In this document: positions 39,024 to 49,844 of the stretch, one piece after another
How positions within the stretch are numbered: the first letter of the stretch is position 1
How the letters are laid out: every line of letters begins with the position of its first letter
Source of the DNA: Adiantum capillus-veneris
Lineage: Eukaryota > Streptophyta > Polypodiopsida > Polypodiales > Pteridaceae
Assembly (NCBI GenBank): GCA_014529385.2
Contig: CM043959.1
Span: 91,119,529 to 91,183,528 of the forward strand
Direction of reading: 5' to 3'
DNA: 64,000 bases
The notes under the pieces: model-generated
The model's database searches: none
What the model was told of the DNA's origin: nothing
The model's input: the letters and a program-made list of their open reading frames with translations, nothing else
Made by a program: the position numbers and the translations under genes

Positions 39024-40640
39024 TTATAAGATCGATAGCATAGTTCCATCCATCCCCCAGTCCTCCTCGACCTTCAATTTTTCTTCCATTCTCTTCCCAA
39101 TCTGCAGACATTCATTGCAATAAGCATCCTATGATCTACAAACCATGATGTATTGAAAATGTGGTGGAAGGATTCTCACCTTGTGACCTTGTAAACGAAA
39201 TTGTGCTTGTTGAAGGGCCTCAAAACCCATAATAACCAAATGTTCTCGAACATTACTGAGAGTCCAATTCTTGTTCACTTGGACTGCCTCCAAAGCATCC
39301 TTGGGCATCTTCACTGCAATGTCAAATCTTGTAATAGCGTCGTCTACACTCTGTAAGGGAGTCCACACTCCAAGCTTGCACATGCAACGATCATAGTGAA
39401 ATCGTATGTACAAGGAGGTGCGGGATTTCAAATAGCGCATTCCAATACCTGAAGCTCCAACCTTACAACGGTACCGGTCCCCGTTGTGCATGCCCTCCAC
39501 AAAACCCCAGTCCTTTTCTAAAAGCCTTTCTAATTTCTCGTAATGTGCATCTTTACATACAAGCATTGTGGTAGTCTCCACAAATCCAAACTCTTTAAAA
39601 ATGTACACAAAACAATGAATAGGCAAACACCAACTCAAGCCCACAGACCTAAAAGCTTTAGAGTATTTCAAAGAGTTTTGGACATCCATTATCATCTTTT
39701 GCTTGAAAGATACTACCGACCACAAATCTGGCACTGGCCACTTCATACTTAATAAGGAAGTTACTTTGATGGGTTCAAGAGTTCCAAACGCTTGTGTAGA
39801 AGTAGGGACAATATAGGAGTGAGAATAGAAGAAAATCCTTCTTTGAACCAGTTTGGTTGGGCAAAGATGTGGGAACATTATTGCTCCAATATTCGCATGT
39901 ACAGCATTGAATGTGCCGGAGAGACTATGTAGTGGCTGCTCCTCCACCAACGTGGATGGAAATATGACTATAAATGCATGACAAATCTTAAGTATGAATC
40001 CATAATAACATTACACTGTGATTTCACACCTAGCTTTGTATTCTCAAAACATGTATTTACAATGTGTTGGAAATCGAGGTGGTTGTTGCAAATGCATGGT
40101 TGACATTGAGAAAACATGTTGCACAATGGCTACGGTCCCCTTGCCTTTGCGGTTCTTGAAGCCAAGGAGCTTTCCTTTCCAATGAAGATCCAAGTTTGCA
40201 CGATTCCGCACACGATGAGGGCCAATAGCAGATGGTTGCATGTATACCCAAGCACCTTTGGTGAACTCTTGTGGCACGCAATCATCATCTACACCTCTAG
40301 TGTTGTGGCATGCAATCCTTTGGCCGCCTTTGCTAAGTAGAGTTGGCAATGGTTGAGCAAAGAAAACTAGGAGGAGGAGAAGGACCTTGCTTGTTGCTAC
40401 AATGTAGGTGGGATAAAGTGATATGAGAAGGTGGTTAACCCGTGTGGCAATGGGAGGAGAAGGTGGATAACCCTTGCTTGGTATGGCAATGGGAGGAGAA
40501 GGTGGATAACCTTTGCTTGGTGTGGCAATGGAAGGTGGTAGGGGAGGAGAGAGGAGCTTCCTTGCTGCAGCAATGGAGATGGTGTAGAGAGAGAGAGTGT
40601 TGGAGTAGAGGATGAGTGTGATGGTTGCAACCAAGGAGGG
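39024..40640 (-). CDS. Gene Y, unrecognised spliced gene of the DNA element
   Basis: Three exons fit. Exon 1 ends at 40,061, followed by a GTAAAT donor; intron 40,060-39,968 (93 bases, ending TTTATAG); exon 2 39,967-39,180 (IFPSTLVEEQPLHSLSGTF ... RFRLQGHK-like end); intron 39,179-39,129 (51 bases, GTGAGA...ATAG); exon 3 39,128-39,024 (DAYCNECLQIGKRMEEK). Phases match (1 and 0). The second intron is short; if retained, the frame stops 16 codons later. Exon 1 is open from about 40,660 with no clear ATG. It contains two PSKGYPPSPPIA repeats (40,525-40,440), a hydrophobic run VLLLLLVFFAQPLP (about 40,385-40,345) like a signal peptide, and conserved-looking Cys residues (IACHN, DDDCVPQ). Exon 2 has mixed structure with WPVPDLWSVV and YRCKVGASGIGMRYL. 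No family recognised. Confidence 0.5.
39129..39179 (-). other. Candidate second intron of gene Y
   Basis: GT-AG, 51 bases, phase 0, with a 34-codon open exon after it. It is short for a plant intron. Confidence 0.4.
39968..40060 (-). other. Candidate first intron of gene Y
   Basis: GT-AG, 93 bases, phase 1 on both sides, with an A/T-rich interior. Confidence 0.55.
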
Positions 40641-40919
40641 GTTGGAAAAGGGGTTCTAGAGAGAGAAAATCATTTTTTGCCTAAGAACTACTTTCGAGGG
40701 CTCTGGATAGCAAAAAAAGATTTTTCAAAAGTTTTTTTAAAAATTTTGAATTTTAGGGTTTTTGAGGGGACGTTTTGACTTTTTCAGGTCAAAAAATGCT
40801 TTTTTGACCATAAAATAGTTTTAGGGGGGTTTTAAGAAGATGAAATTTGAGTTTTGAAAACTTTCAAATTTTTGGGATTTTTTCAAAACTAGATCAAAAA
40901 GGAGGGAAGTTGGAGGTTC
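40641..40919. other. A/T-rich region inside the right end of the DNA element
   Basis: No gene seen. Poly-T and poly-A tracts and TTTTTTGACC phrases recall 21,265-21,290 near the left end in inverted orientation, possibly a degenerate inner part of the terminal repeat. Confidence 0.4.
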
Positions 40920-40924
40920 CATAT

Positions 40925-40957
<33 letters not shown>

Positions 40958-41118
40958 ACCTTCTCACTAGGTAAGAGCCCATTTAAGAAGTGTAAGACTA
41001 CTTTGTCCCCCTACATTTTTGAGGGCATAGAGTGTGTCCACCACCCTCTTCTCATTGGCTGGCCTCTAATTAACCTTAATCCCAAAGGGCCCCTAGAGGG
41101 TTCATATTTTTCCTAATG
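40920..41118. repeat. Right terminal inverted repeat of the DNA element, with a poly-C tract
   Basis: The complement of the left end (20,930-21,130). A run of about 31 C residues (40,927-40,957) lies near its inner limit. Confidence 0.65.
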
Positions 41119-43427
41119 CTATCCTATCCTTGCTCCTCTTGAGCCTTGACATTTTGTCTTGCACGTGCAGGTCGATCTTCTTGGAAGACAACTCTTCTAA
41201 TATCCTCAACCCTCTTTAGTTTAGAATGATATTTGGCTTCATTAAAGTGAACATCATTGCTGCGGATAACCTTTCTGGATTCGGGATCCCAAAGTCTGTA
41301 CCCCATCTCACCAGAATTACCATAGCCTAGAAAGATGCACTTTCTACTCTTTGGCTCAAGTTTGTTCCTAAATTCCTTTGGAACATGAGTATATGCCTCA
41401 CAGCCAAAGACTCTGAGATTCTTGTATGAGGGCATTTTGCCTGACCATACCATCTTTGCCACCACTGAGTCCTTCTGCAAAACCTTGCTAGGAGATCTAT
41501 TTATAAGATGAACAGCTGTTGATACATCTTCAGCCCAAAACCCATTTGGCAGTTGTGCATTAGACAACATACTTCTGACCTTCTCTTGTATGGTCCTATT
41601 CATCCTCTCAGCAACACCATTTTGAGGAGGATTTTAAGGAGCAGTAAGTTCACGTTTTATACCTTTTAACTCACAAAAGTCCTGAAAGGACTTTGAAACA
41701 TACTCTCCACCATTGTCAGTGCGTAAGCATTTAATCTTCTTGCCACTCTGATTCTCCACAAGTGTCACAAACGTTTTGAAAACACTGAACGCTTCATCCT
41801 TGTGCTTGAGAAAGTAAACCCATACTTTCCTCGAGTAATCATCTATAAATTTCATAAAGTAAGAAGCTCCCCCTAGAGATAAGTTAGGCATAGGTCCACA
41901 CAAATCACTATGAACAAGTGCCAACTGTGTATCTCTTCTACTGCTTCTATGCTTATGTGGCTGTTGTGTTTGCTTACCATACAGACAATGTTCACAGAAT
42001 TCAAAATCATTAAATGACAAGCCAGGCAAGTAACCAGAACGAGACAAGATTTCCATTCCCTTCTTGGACATATGTCCTAACTGGCTATGCCACAAAGAAA
42101 CGTTCGGCTGCTCGGTTACATTGATTACATTTTTAGAGACATTTGATACATAAATCATGTAAAGTCCTCCAGACTTTACTCCATGTGCTACTGTCATAGA
42201 ACCCTTGGATATATTCCACATGTTCTGTCCAAAAGTGGTGACGTAGCCAGCATCATCAAGTAAACCTATGCTGATCAAGCTCTTTGTAATTGCGGGAACA
42301 TGTCTCACATTCTTCAGCGTGAAAGAAGAGCCATTCTGAAACTTCAATTGAACATCTCCAACACCTAAGATCTCACATGTCTGCCCATTGCCTAGCCGAA
42401 CATGATCTTTAGTGGTCACATAAGAGGTAAACCGCTACTTGTTTGGAGACACATGAAGTGATGCCCCTGAGTCTATAATCCAGTCACTCGGTGCATTTCC
42501 ATCATATGCTGTAAGAAGAGCCGAGTCCATTGTATTCTTCAAGAAGTAGATGTCTCCTGACACTAGACTGTCATCCTCTGCAACAGTGTTTGTCACATTT
42601 ATTTCTTGAATCTTCACTGAGGACTTGTTCTTCTCACCATGGTCTTCAGCTTTCTCATTGCCTTTTTCTGCTTTCCATTCTCTGCAGTCTCTTTTCATGT
42701 GACCCTTCTTGCCACAATGGTAGCATTCTATGTCACTCTTGCCTTTAGCACTCTGGGACTTGCTACAAGACTGATTCCTCTTTCCACCTTTGTCCTTTTC
42801 TTTGGTCCTTCCCCTGACAACTAAGGCTGTTCCTTTGCCTTTGTCCATTGTCTTTCTGTTGGTTTCTTCAGTAAGCAGACTACCTTCTACACCTGCTATG
42901 GTCAAACCATCTGGAGTTGCAGAATTACTCAAAGCTGTACGAAAAGTGTCCCAACTTTTCGGTAATGTGATCAACAGGAACATAGCTCTAACAGGTTCAT
43001 CAAACTTGACACCTTGAGCTGACAACTGACTGTAGATGGTGTTGAATTCATTCAGATGATTGGACATAGGTGTCCCTTCTTTCATCTTCAAGTCAACAAG
43101 CTTCTTAAGCCAGTATACCTGTGAAGCTGCACTCTGCTTCTCATAAACATCACTCAGCTTTGTCCATGCTTCATAAGCCGACATCTCATCTGCTACATTG
43201 AAGTAAACGCTTTCTGCCAAAGTCATCATAATGGTAGAAAGTGTCAGTTCATCCATTTCGCTCCATTCATCTTCGTCCATATCTTCTGGTTTTATCCCCT
43301 TGAGCTTTATAAGTTTTATCTGCTTTTTTTGTACCGACACGTGCGAAATCTTCTTCTTCCACAATGGGAAATTGGTTCCATCCAGCTTCTTGATATTGTA
43401 AAGAGCAGTGTCCTGTGATCCAACCAT
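41119..43427 (-). pseudogene. gag-pol: Copia gag, protease and integrase
   Basis: Gag starts at ATG 43,427 (MVGSQDTALYNIKKLDG, FPLWKKKI). A gag core follows (TLSTIMMTLAESVYF, WLKKLVDLKMKEG), a zinc knuckle CYHCGKKGHMKRDC, and the protease with DWIIDSGASLHVSP, the standard copia D-S-G-A motif. A stop at 42,435 and a small gap precede VRLGNGQ...GDVQLKFQNG. The integrase has HSQLGHMSKKGM with FCEHCLYGKQ (HHCC zinc domain), VHSDLCGPMP (Asp), LRTDNGGEYVS (Asp) and, across a stop at 41,634, the block MNRTIQEKVRSMLS with its C-terminal FLGYG motif. The Glu of the triad should lie around the break at 41,604-41,634, where NGVAERMNRT is expected and is interrupted. The copia frame ends next to the DNA element's right end. 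Confidence 0.9.
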
Positions 43428-44454
43428 AGCTACGCTTCACAGTAGTTTACTTTCCCGGGAAAAATTCGGCAGAGTTTCCCCTGTAAACTGACCTCTGAAC
43501 CAATATCAACCTGTCAAATGAACCAAGAAAGCTTCAAATTCTGCAGAAATTTTGGCAGAGTCCTTTGTAAAATGGCTCTGGTGTACTCAAAAAACATACC
43601 AAAAACAACTCAAAAAACCACGTCTCTCTAACACTGTAAGCTATGGGTAAACCTGTCTTGCACCTGTATTGTCTCTCATTGTCCTATCACTGTCCTGTAA
43701 GCATAGACTACAACAATGCCTCAACGGTAGTAAAGCAAAGATGCAATCCCAACTGTCTAACTCACAGTCAATACATCCTAGCTGCCTATCTAAGGGTGCT
43801 CGAGGGATCGCTCCAAGACCTGTATCACCGAAAGGATCTCAGCATTCGAGAATCCCCCAGCTCAATAAAACCTCACTCGACCCTCAACAAAGGCTGCAGT
43901 AAATCTGACAATACATAGACTTCCCACAAACTCATACATCCACAAATTTCCCACTATATGTTGTAACCGTTGCGGTGGTTTTGGACAATACATCCCATGT
44001 GGAAGTACCTGCAATGTCAGGATGAAATCTGGAATATCAAGCATCAAACACAAGCTACTAATGAATTAGTGGATGTCGCCTACAGTCTGTGTGTAGGTGC
44101 GTCCGTGTAGTATGTGACACGCCTCCAAGAACTGTGAGCCGTCCTTCGTTATGTAGACAACCACAAATCAGCACTCTGGAAGTGTAGATATCCTCAGCAC
44201 TTGCAGTCGTAGGCCGAAACCCCAAATTTGCAGAGTCGGATCTGCACCCGCCGAGACCACGTAGTCGAAAATGGCATGCGAAGAGCTTTGTCAAAGCCAA
44301 ACGGTGGCCGAGATGACCTTAGAATGAAATTCTGAGAACATCAGGCCCTTCACGCTCCCCCACAGGATTTAGGGCCGTGTCTTCGCCTGTCAAATCTCAC
44401 TCCAATTTGAGCAGGTGACTCTAGCTTCCGGCAATGCTTCCCCGAGCCTCGATC
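43428..44454 (-). other. Copia 5' leader
   Basis: Non-coding sequence between primer site and gag. No supported ORF; short open frames here have no recognisable motif. Confidence 0.6.
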
Positions 44455-44458
44455 TCAG

Positions 44459-44471
44459 CTCTGATACCAGT
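44459..44471 (-). other. Primer binding site of the copia (tRNA-iMet)
   Basis: The minus strand reads ACTGGTATCAGAGC directly after the LTR, containing the exact plant initiator-Met complement TGGTATCAGAGC. Confidence 0.9.
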
Positions 44472-44663
44472 TGAAGGAGTACGAGCAGAAGTGCGACGCG
44501 AGAGAGAGTGCGAGAAGAAGAGCACGACGATATGGTGAACTGGCTCTACTATAATGTATAGAGCATAGTGAGTTCTTATTAGGTTTTAACAAAAGAATAT
44601 GTGTACATACCTGGCGGCCCGCCCACTTACCTGGGCGACCACATTGGGCTCTATACCCCAACA
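44472..44663 (-). repeat. 5' LTR of the copia
   Basis: 192 bases, same length and ends as 17,675-17,866. Confidence 0.95.
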
Positions 44664-44668
44664 CTTAT
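44664..44668. other. Target site duplication of the copia (right)
   Basis: CTTAT, identical to 17,670-17,674. Confidence 0.9.
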
Positions 44669-45839
44669 CCACGTTGAGCTGGCCACCCAAAGTTTGCAGC
44701 CTGGTTAAGCCATCATAGACTTTGCTTAAATGAAGGGCTCGGGAACTATAGATGCAAAAATCATCTATGAAAACCCGTATTGATGTTCCAAAGTAGGGTT
44801 GGAAAACAAAAGTCACATAGCGCTGAAATGTGGCCGCGGTGTTAGTGAGGCCAAACTGCATCACTCTGTAGGCAAAACATCCCCAAGGTGTGATGAAGGT
44901 TGTCTTCTTCTGATCTTCCTCTGCAATGCTAATCTGGAAGTATCGTGAGTGACATCGCACACTGTGTATCGTTCGTGACCTGCCACTTCATTGAGTATTT
45001 CATCCTGGAATGGGAGAGGAAAGTGATCCCTCTTCGTGGATGCATTGAGAGATTTATAATCCATACAAACTCTCCACTTACCATTTTTTTGGTGTGACTA
45101 CTACTGGGGAGACCCATTCTGAGTCTTCGACAGGGTAGATGAAACCTGCTTGTAGCAAACTTCTCTTTTCTTTAACTAGTGCCTCTTGTTGGATCACTCC
45201 AAGTCTTCTGAGCTTTTGTACTACTGGTTTACTGCCTTCCTTGAGTTTTATGTGGTGTTGCACTACTGTAAATCCTGTGATCTTATCATAGCCATCAATG
45301 AACAAAGTAGTTAAGTTACCTAGCATGGAGACATACTCCTTCCTTTCTTCATTGGTTAACTCATTTGAGAGCATTTTTTGTAACTTACCTGCATCCTCCA
45401 AGGACTGCATATCTGATGATCCCTCTTGGTTTGTCAAGGGTGTTTCAGATTGTGTCAATCTTTTTGGGTCTTTAAGAATGACCCCCATCACTTCAATGCT
45501 ACAGTCACTTCCGTCGGTGGTGGTCGTCTCTTCTCCTGAGGTAGACAAATAGTTGCTGGTGGACTCATCTTCTGAAGCCTCCAAGATCATGTTGCGCTGC
45601 TTTCCAGTCCTCATGTCGTAGAATATGGACTTCCCTTTAGCGTCCTTCATCTGAATCATCCCGGTGCTCCAGTCTTGTTTATCTTCCATAGCCATAAGCC
45701 AAGGCCTCCCAAGAATGATGGGGTAGCCCTCCCCTTTGTGTGGCATGACGAAGATGTCTACCTCCACTTCTGTATTGAATGCTTTTACTTTGACCGCATT
45801 TACAATACCCACGCATTTCACTCTTACATTGTTTTCCAT
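44669..45839 (-). pseudogene. pol: G2 protease end and reverse transcriptase N-terminal half
   Basis: The block 45,839-45,078 starts at the end of the retropepsin (IILGRPWLMAM), passes a Ser/Thr/Glu linker and enters RT (KPVVQKLRRLGV, FIYPVEDSEWVSPVVV). A one-base frame change at about 45,080 leads to WIINLS/CMDYKSLNASTKRDHFPLPF. Another near 44,950 leads to FQISIAEEDQKKTTFITPWG, FAYRVMQFGLTNTAATF and the catalytic FIDDFCIYS. RT then stops at LNVDKC (44,669), exactly where the copia is inserted, and continues at 17,669. The protease active-site region just upstream (YVDGGVQICVMSEK, near 45,925) is degenerate, with DGG. Confidence 0.85.
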
Positions 45840-46349
45840 CTTGGCTTAGCAGGGTGTCGGCCTACTTACCTCTAGACCTAGATGGTGCATCATCTTTTCA
45901 CTCATAACGCATATTTGCACGCCACCGTCTATGTAGACATTTGAGATTCATTGCCCCTTGATGTGAGCATCCATGGTTGGTAGGATGTCATCGAGATCCC
46001 TTCCAGAGATAGCCCCAGCTATCTTGGGCCTTGATTTCCTGGTAATTACCATTTTTGTCCATTGCCTCCTCATCCTTGGTGCAAGGTGGAGTAATTGGGT
46101 CCAAGTTATCTTCGGGTCCTGCATTAACACATCCTAAACTAAGTGATAGGGTTTTTCATACTCACCTAGTGAGAAGTCCATGATGTCTATCTTCTGTCTC
46201 GGTTTAGCTGCTTGTTTGCTGGACTCAGCCTTCCCTTTCATCTCCTCTTCTCTTTGAGATGCTTCCTCGTGCTTGGCACGCTTCACTCCCATAGCATCCA
46301 CTTATTCTACCTTTGCTTTCCCTTTGTGCTTCTCTCGAACTGATTATTC
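45840..46349 (-). pseudogene. G2 gag-protease linker and degenerate protease N-terminus
   Basis: Former coding sequence with several stops. The only interpretable motif is VDGGVQICVMSEKM at about 45,930-45,890, equivalent to the retropepsin active site. The rest is charged and repetitive (Lys/Ala/Glu). Confidence 0.55.
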
Positions 46350-47378
46350 GATCCTTGCCTTCCCTTTAGCCTCCAAGCTAATAACACTCACCGCTTGGTT
46401 CACAACAGCAGGTGGTGGGGGTAGTAGCGGAATGAGAGGTTGGGGTGGTGGTTGCTGTTGTACAGGTGGTCGAAGGATTTGGACCAGTGGGATTGGTCCT
46501 GGTTGCCTAGGTGGTGGTGGTCTTGCTCTTGGCGGAGAGATCTGATTCTGTCTCCCCCCTCTATTGAAATTCTGCCTCCTTGGGTGTGGGCAGTAGTACA
46601 TTCCATGGCCATCTTCCCTGTATTTGTAACAGTGGTACTCTTGGTTTTGCCTTCGTTGTCCTCTTCCTTATTCTGGGTTCCTGCCAGGTGCATGCCCTTG
46701 CTTCACCATATGCACAAATAAACTCTCTAGTTGGGTGGTGATGCAACTCAGCAGGTCTTGCTGCTCTTCTGATGCCTCTTGCGGTTGGGCTCTATGACTG
46801 GCTGTTGCAGTCACTGGGTTTGGTCGGGCCAAGATTGTTTCCTCTGGCTCGTTTACTCTTGCTTGCATGCACAACTTCTTGTCTTTAAGGCGGGCTACTT
46901 CGACTCCCAACTCATATGTTGCAGGAAACCTTCCCTTCACCTTCTCTCTAAGCGGTGACCATAGACCAGCAATGAAATGGTCCTTCTTTAGGAAATTAGG
47001 CGTTCCTTTGCCTTCCTCCAGTGAGGCAACCCATCTCTCCCATAAGTCCACAAATTTGGACTCGTAGGTGGCATACTCTAACACACCTCCCTGCTTCAAT
47101 TTCGTCAGTAGCTACCATAGCTTCTCCGAGGTTGTGCCTCCACCAAACCTCTTTACAAAAGCAGCCCTTAACACATCCCATGCATTCTTGGTAGCCAGTG
47201 GCAATGCATTATACCATGACTTGGTCTCTACTTTCATCAGTAGAGGAAAAATTCTAAGTCGTGAAGCGTCGTCATCTTTGTTGGAGACGACATAAGCAAT
47301 GTCGAAATCATCCAAAAAGTCAGTGGTGAGATCTTCTCCCTTTTTTCCACTGAACTTGGAGAAAGAAACACTTGCCAT
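46350..47378 (-). pseudogene. gag: G2 gag
   Basis: It starts at ATG 47,378 (MASVSFSKFSGKKGEDLTTDF). Gag core: SKSWYNALPLATKNAWDVLR-type motif, then after one stop (about 47,112) YATYESKFVDLWERWV and FIAGLWSPLREKVKGRFP. A degenerate zinc knuckle lies at about 46,640-46,600 (CYKYREDGHGMYYC, where the second Cys is Tyr). The C-terminus is Pro-rich (RPPPPRQPGPIP, QQPPPQPLIPLLPPPP). Stops and frame changes at about 47,112 and 46,668 make it a pseudogene. Confidence 0.75.
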
Positions 47379-47711
47379 GGTAGTGACTCAGGAAGTTACA
47401 AACCTTTTCTTTTTTTTTAACATTAACAACAGTAGCGGCTCATAGCAGCTTTTTACAGGGGTGGGTGGATAGGTTAAAACAGGATAAAGATAGAAACATT
47501 AAAGGAATGATGGTAATCCAATATGGGGAGAATGATAGGGTTTGGGGAATTAAGGATTTCTCCTAGTACCGCCGCACCAAACAGGTATACGATCTTCTGT
47601 TGGTAGAAGAATTTTCTATCTACATAGATATTCACATGCATATGTTGCAGGAATCTGAACGGGAATGCCGTCGGCCCGTTTTCCATCATGCACAGAGGGT
47701 GGAATACTTAC
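47379..47711 (-). other. G2 spacer upstream of gag
   Basis: No supported ORF. Short open frames have no motif. Confidence 0.4.
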
Positions 47712-48677
47712 TTATACTCTTACCGTGCCAGTGTTGATGAGTTGGCACATCCACAAGAGGTCGTTGCCTTTCATGAGCTCTACTTTTCCTTCGTCGCTCA
47801 GCATGTACGGGGTGATGGCGACGCGTCTGACCACTCCTAGCCTCTTGGCTAGTAGCAATTGCATGTAATTTCCGTAGTCAACGTGTTGCATGAATTGTAC
47901 TCCATTCAGTTGCAACTCGTCCCCAGCCCACTGGGTTTCACCCGTGATAGAGAGCTTCTTCAAGATAAGTTGTACATGGAGAGGAGGAAGATCCTCTACC
48001 CGTCTTCCAAAACAACGAGATCAGTAGCCGAAACACTCTTCCCTAGGACATGGGAATCTTCTTACCACTTCTTCTTCAGGATTGTCGAAGTGGATTGGTA
48101 GCACTTGCATGCGTCGTGCAAATCGGTAGGCGACCTTCCGCCACTTAGCTTTGGATGATTTCCTCTTTGGCAAGCTGGGTACAAACAACCCGGCTTTCTG
48201 AGCTTGAAGCACTTGCTTTGCCAAATGCTTCTCTCTTCGGGGTCATGTGTTTCCAGACTGGCTTATCTTCTCCTTACCTTTGACTCGAGCAGCCCCTTTA
48301 GGCCACTTTGGAGTTATAACTTTGACTGCAGTTTCTTTAGGGAAAAGAGACCTCACCGTTTTCTTTCCTTCTTTGATGTGAATGACTTCTTCGCGATGAA
48401 TATCAATGTAGACGATTTCAGCCCTTTCGCTGCCTTCGTTTGCTGGCACTCATTGACAGTGTGTCTTGGTTGACAACAGTGATGGCACTTTCACCGACCT
48501 CCCACCTGTTTCTCTTAATTTATGGTTAGAACGAGCAACACGAGATGGAGAGTTTACCTCTTGAATACTGAATACGTTGCAGCCTGGCAGTAGTACTTCA
48601 ATGAAGGCGGCTAGTGCCTCCTTCGTCTCCTCTTCTTCCGTCCTCCAATTAGAAAATTCCTTCAGCCATTCGTCCAT
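47712..48677 (-). pseudogene. G2 leader ORF of unknown function, upstream of gag
   Basis: A single frame runs from ATG 48,677 (MDEWLKEFSNWRTEEEETKE) to 47,712, interrupted only by three stop codons (48,450, 48,243 and 48,021). About 320 codons in one frame with so few stops suggest a decayed ORF rather than chance. The middle is strongly basic (KRKSSKAKWRKVAYRFARRMQ). The last part reads ELQLNGVQFMQHVDYGNYMQ. I recognise no domain. Extra ORFs upstream of gag occur in some Tat-lineage elements (the Ogre group), which would fit the second RNase H. Confidence 0.5.
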
Positions 48678-48732
48678 GATTGATAGTGGGCGTCACTTTC
48701 AGCATTATAAATTGAAAGGTCTTAGAAAGCCC

Positions 48733-48752
48733 TCCTCAGTGGGGACACCAAA
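48733..48752 (-). other. Primer binding site region of G2
   Basis: The minus strand reads TTTGGTGTCCCCACTGAGGA immediately after the LTR end (CCCGTCA). TGG starts the tRNA-complementary stretch; I cannot assign the tRNA with confidence. Confidence 0.6.
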
Positions 48753-48917
48753 TGACGGGAGCAAAGCGAACCCCGAACCTTGACGGACTCTAAAACGTAG
48801 GGGACCGAATGGCGTGCCTCGAGCGTGTCATGGTAAAGCGAACAGGGGGCACCACCTAGCTTTGAGCACATAGGACGCAAACCACGATGATATGAACACC
48901 ACAAACTTACACACGGA

Positions 48918-48974
<57 letters not shown>

Positions 48975-49810
48975 TTGCAAGTGATGAAAACCCTCGGGGG
49001 TGTGAGGGAGAATTATTTCTGCAGTATTTACAGATGGCATGCCATGGTGATAGAGAGGTAGGGAGAAGAGGTGGTGCAAACTACTTGGTGCGTTCTCTAA
49101 GACAACTCAATGATTGTGAAGCTTGCTATCAAGAGTGTGTATACGCGTATGCATCGACCATTGGAGTCGAGAGATGGACGTGCTCCCTTTGCATGGTGCA
49201 ATTCCCAAGGCAAACCCAACACACAAGCCCCCTCCCCGTGATGGTGATAGTGTCAACTCTTCCCACTACACTCTACCAAGTGCTGACTTCTCATGAACTG
49301 CCCCCCCCCCCCCCCCCCCCCCCCGATAGTGACCTCTCCGTGCCAATTTTTAGGTGTTGGATGCTTGGATTATGGTAATCCCGGTGTGATTGGGGTAAGC
49401 TTAATCGGGGAGACAAAGCAAGTGGTGGGCCCGGTGTGGTTGACCCTTCCTTTGTTTTGGGAGGTTATTAAAAGATGAGAATCTCTAGGTGGGCCTTTGT
49501 GACCATCACCTAGAGAGAGGAAATTTACAAAGTGGGATTTTACAATGCCTTGGTTGAAAACTGAAGAAATGATGAAAATACCCTATAAATTACTGAAAAT
49601 GGTGTCGTGGTTGCGTGATGCCGGCAAATAGTGTGTTGCCGGTGCGTCGGTGTAGCTTGTACTTCTTTTAAGGGTCGGCCGGGGCATGCCTTCGGCGCAT
49701 TTCCTCTTTTTGTTGTTGGCGGTGCGTGCTTTAGGTTCTCCTTCTTTTTTTTCGATGTCGTAGTCGTAAACCTCCTTCGTTTTTTGTATTTGTATTTGTG
49801 GTGCGTATAT

Positions 49811-49844
<34 letters not shown>

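Larger units (their letters stand above)
20930..41118. mobile_element. DNA element with terminal inverted repeats, carrying transposase-like, histone H3-like and two unknown genes
   Basis: The copia is cleanly split here: RT on the left flank, integrase on the right. The ends are inverted relative to each other. The left end starts CATTAAGAGAAATATGAACC and the right end (minus strand) CATTAGGAAAAATATGAACC; both continue with GGGCC and GGGATTAAGG, and weaker similarity reaches about 200 bases inward (ATGTAGG then GGAC then AAAG). No clean target duplication is visible. Subtracting the inserted chromovirus leaves about 9.55 kb. Genes point inward from both ends and meet at a nested inverted repeat. 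The superfamily is not established. Three of the four genes carry stops or frame breaks, so this copy is likely immobile. Confidence 0.7.
17675..44663 (-). mobile_element. Ty1/copia retrotransposon, split by a 20-kb DNA element
   Basis: It has 192-base LTRs at both ends, beginning TGAAGGAG and ending CCCCAACA, flanked by CTTAT. The coding strand is minus: tRNA-iMet primer site next to the right LTR, gag and protease, integrase, then (beyond the inserted DNA element) reverse transcriptase and RNase H, a 1.3-kb CACTA-like insertion, a polypurine tract and the left LTR. The integrase-before-RT order defines copia. I count 7 differences between the two LTRs over 192 bases. Without inserts it is about 5.5 kb, the usual copia size. 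Confidence 0.95.
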
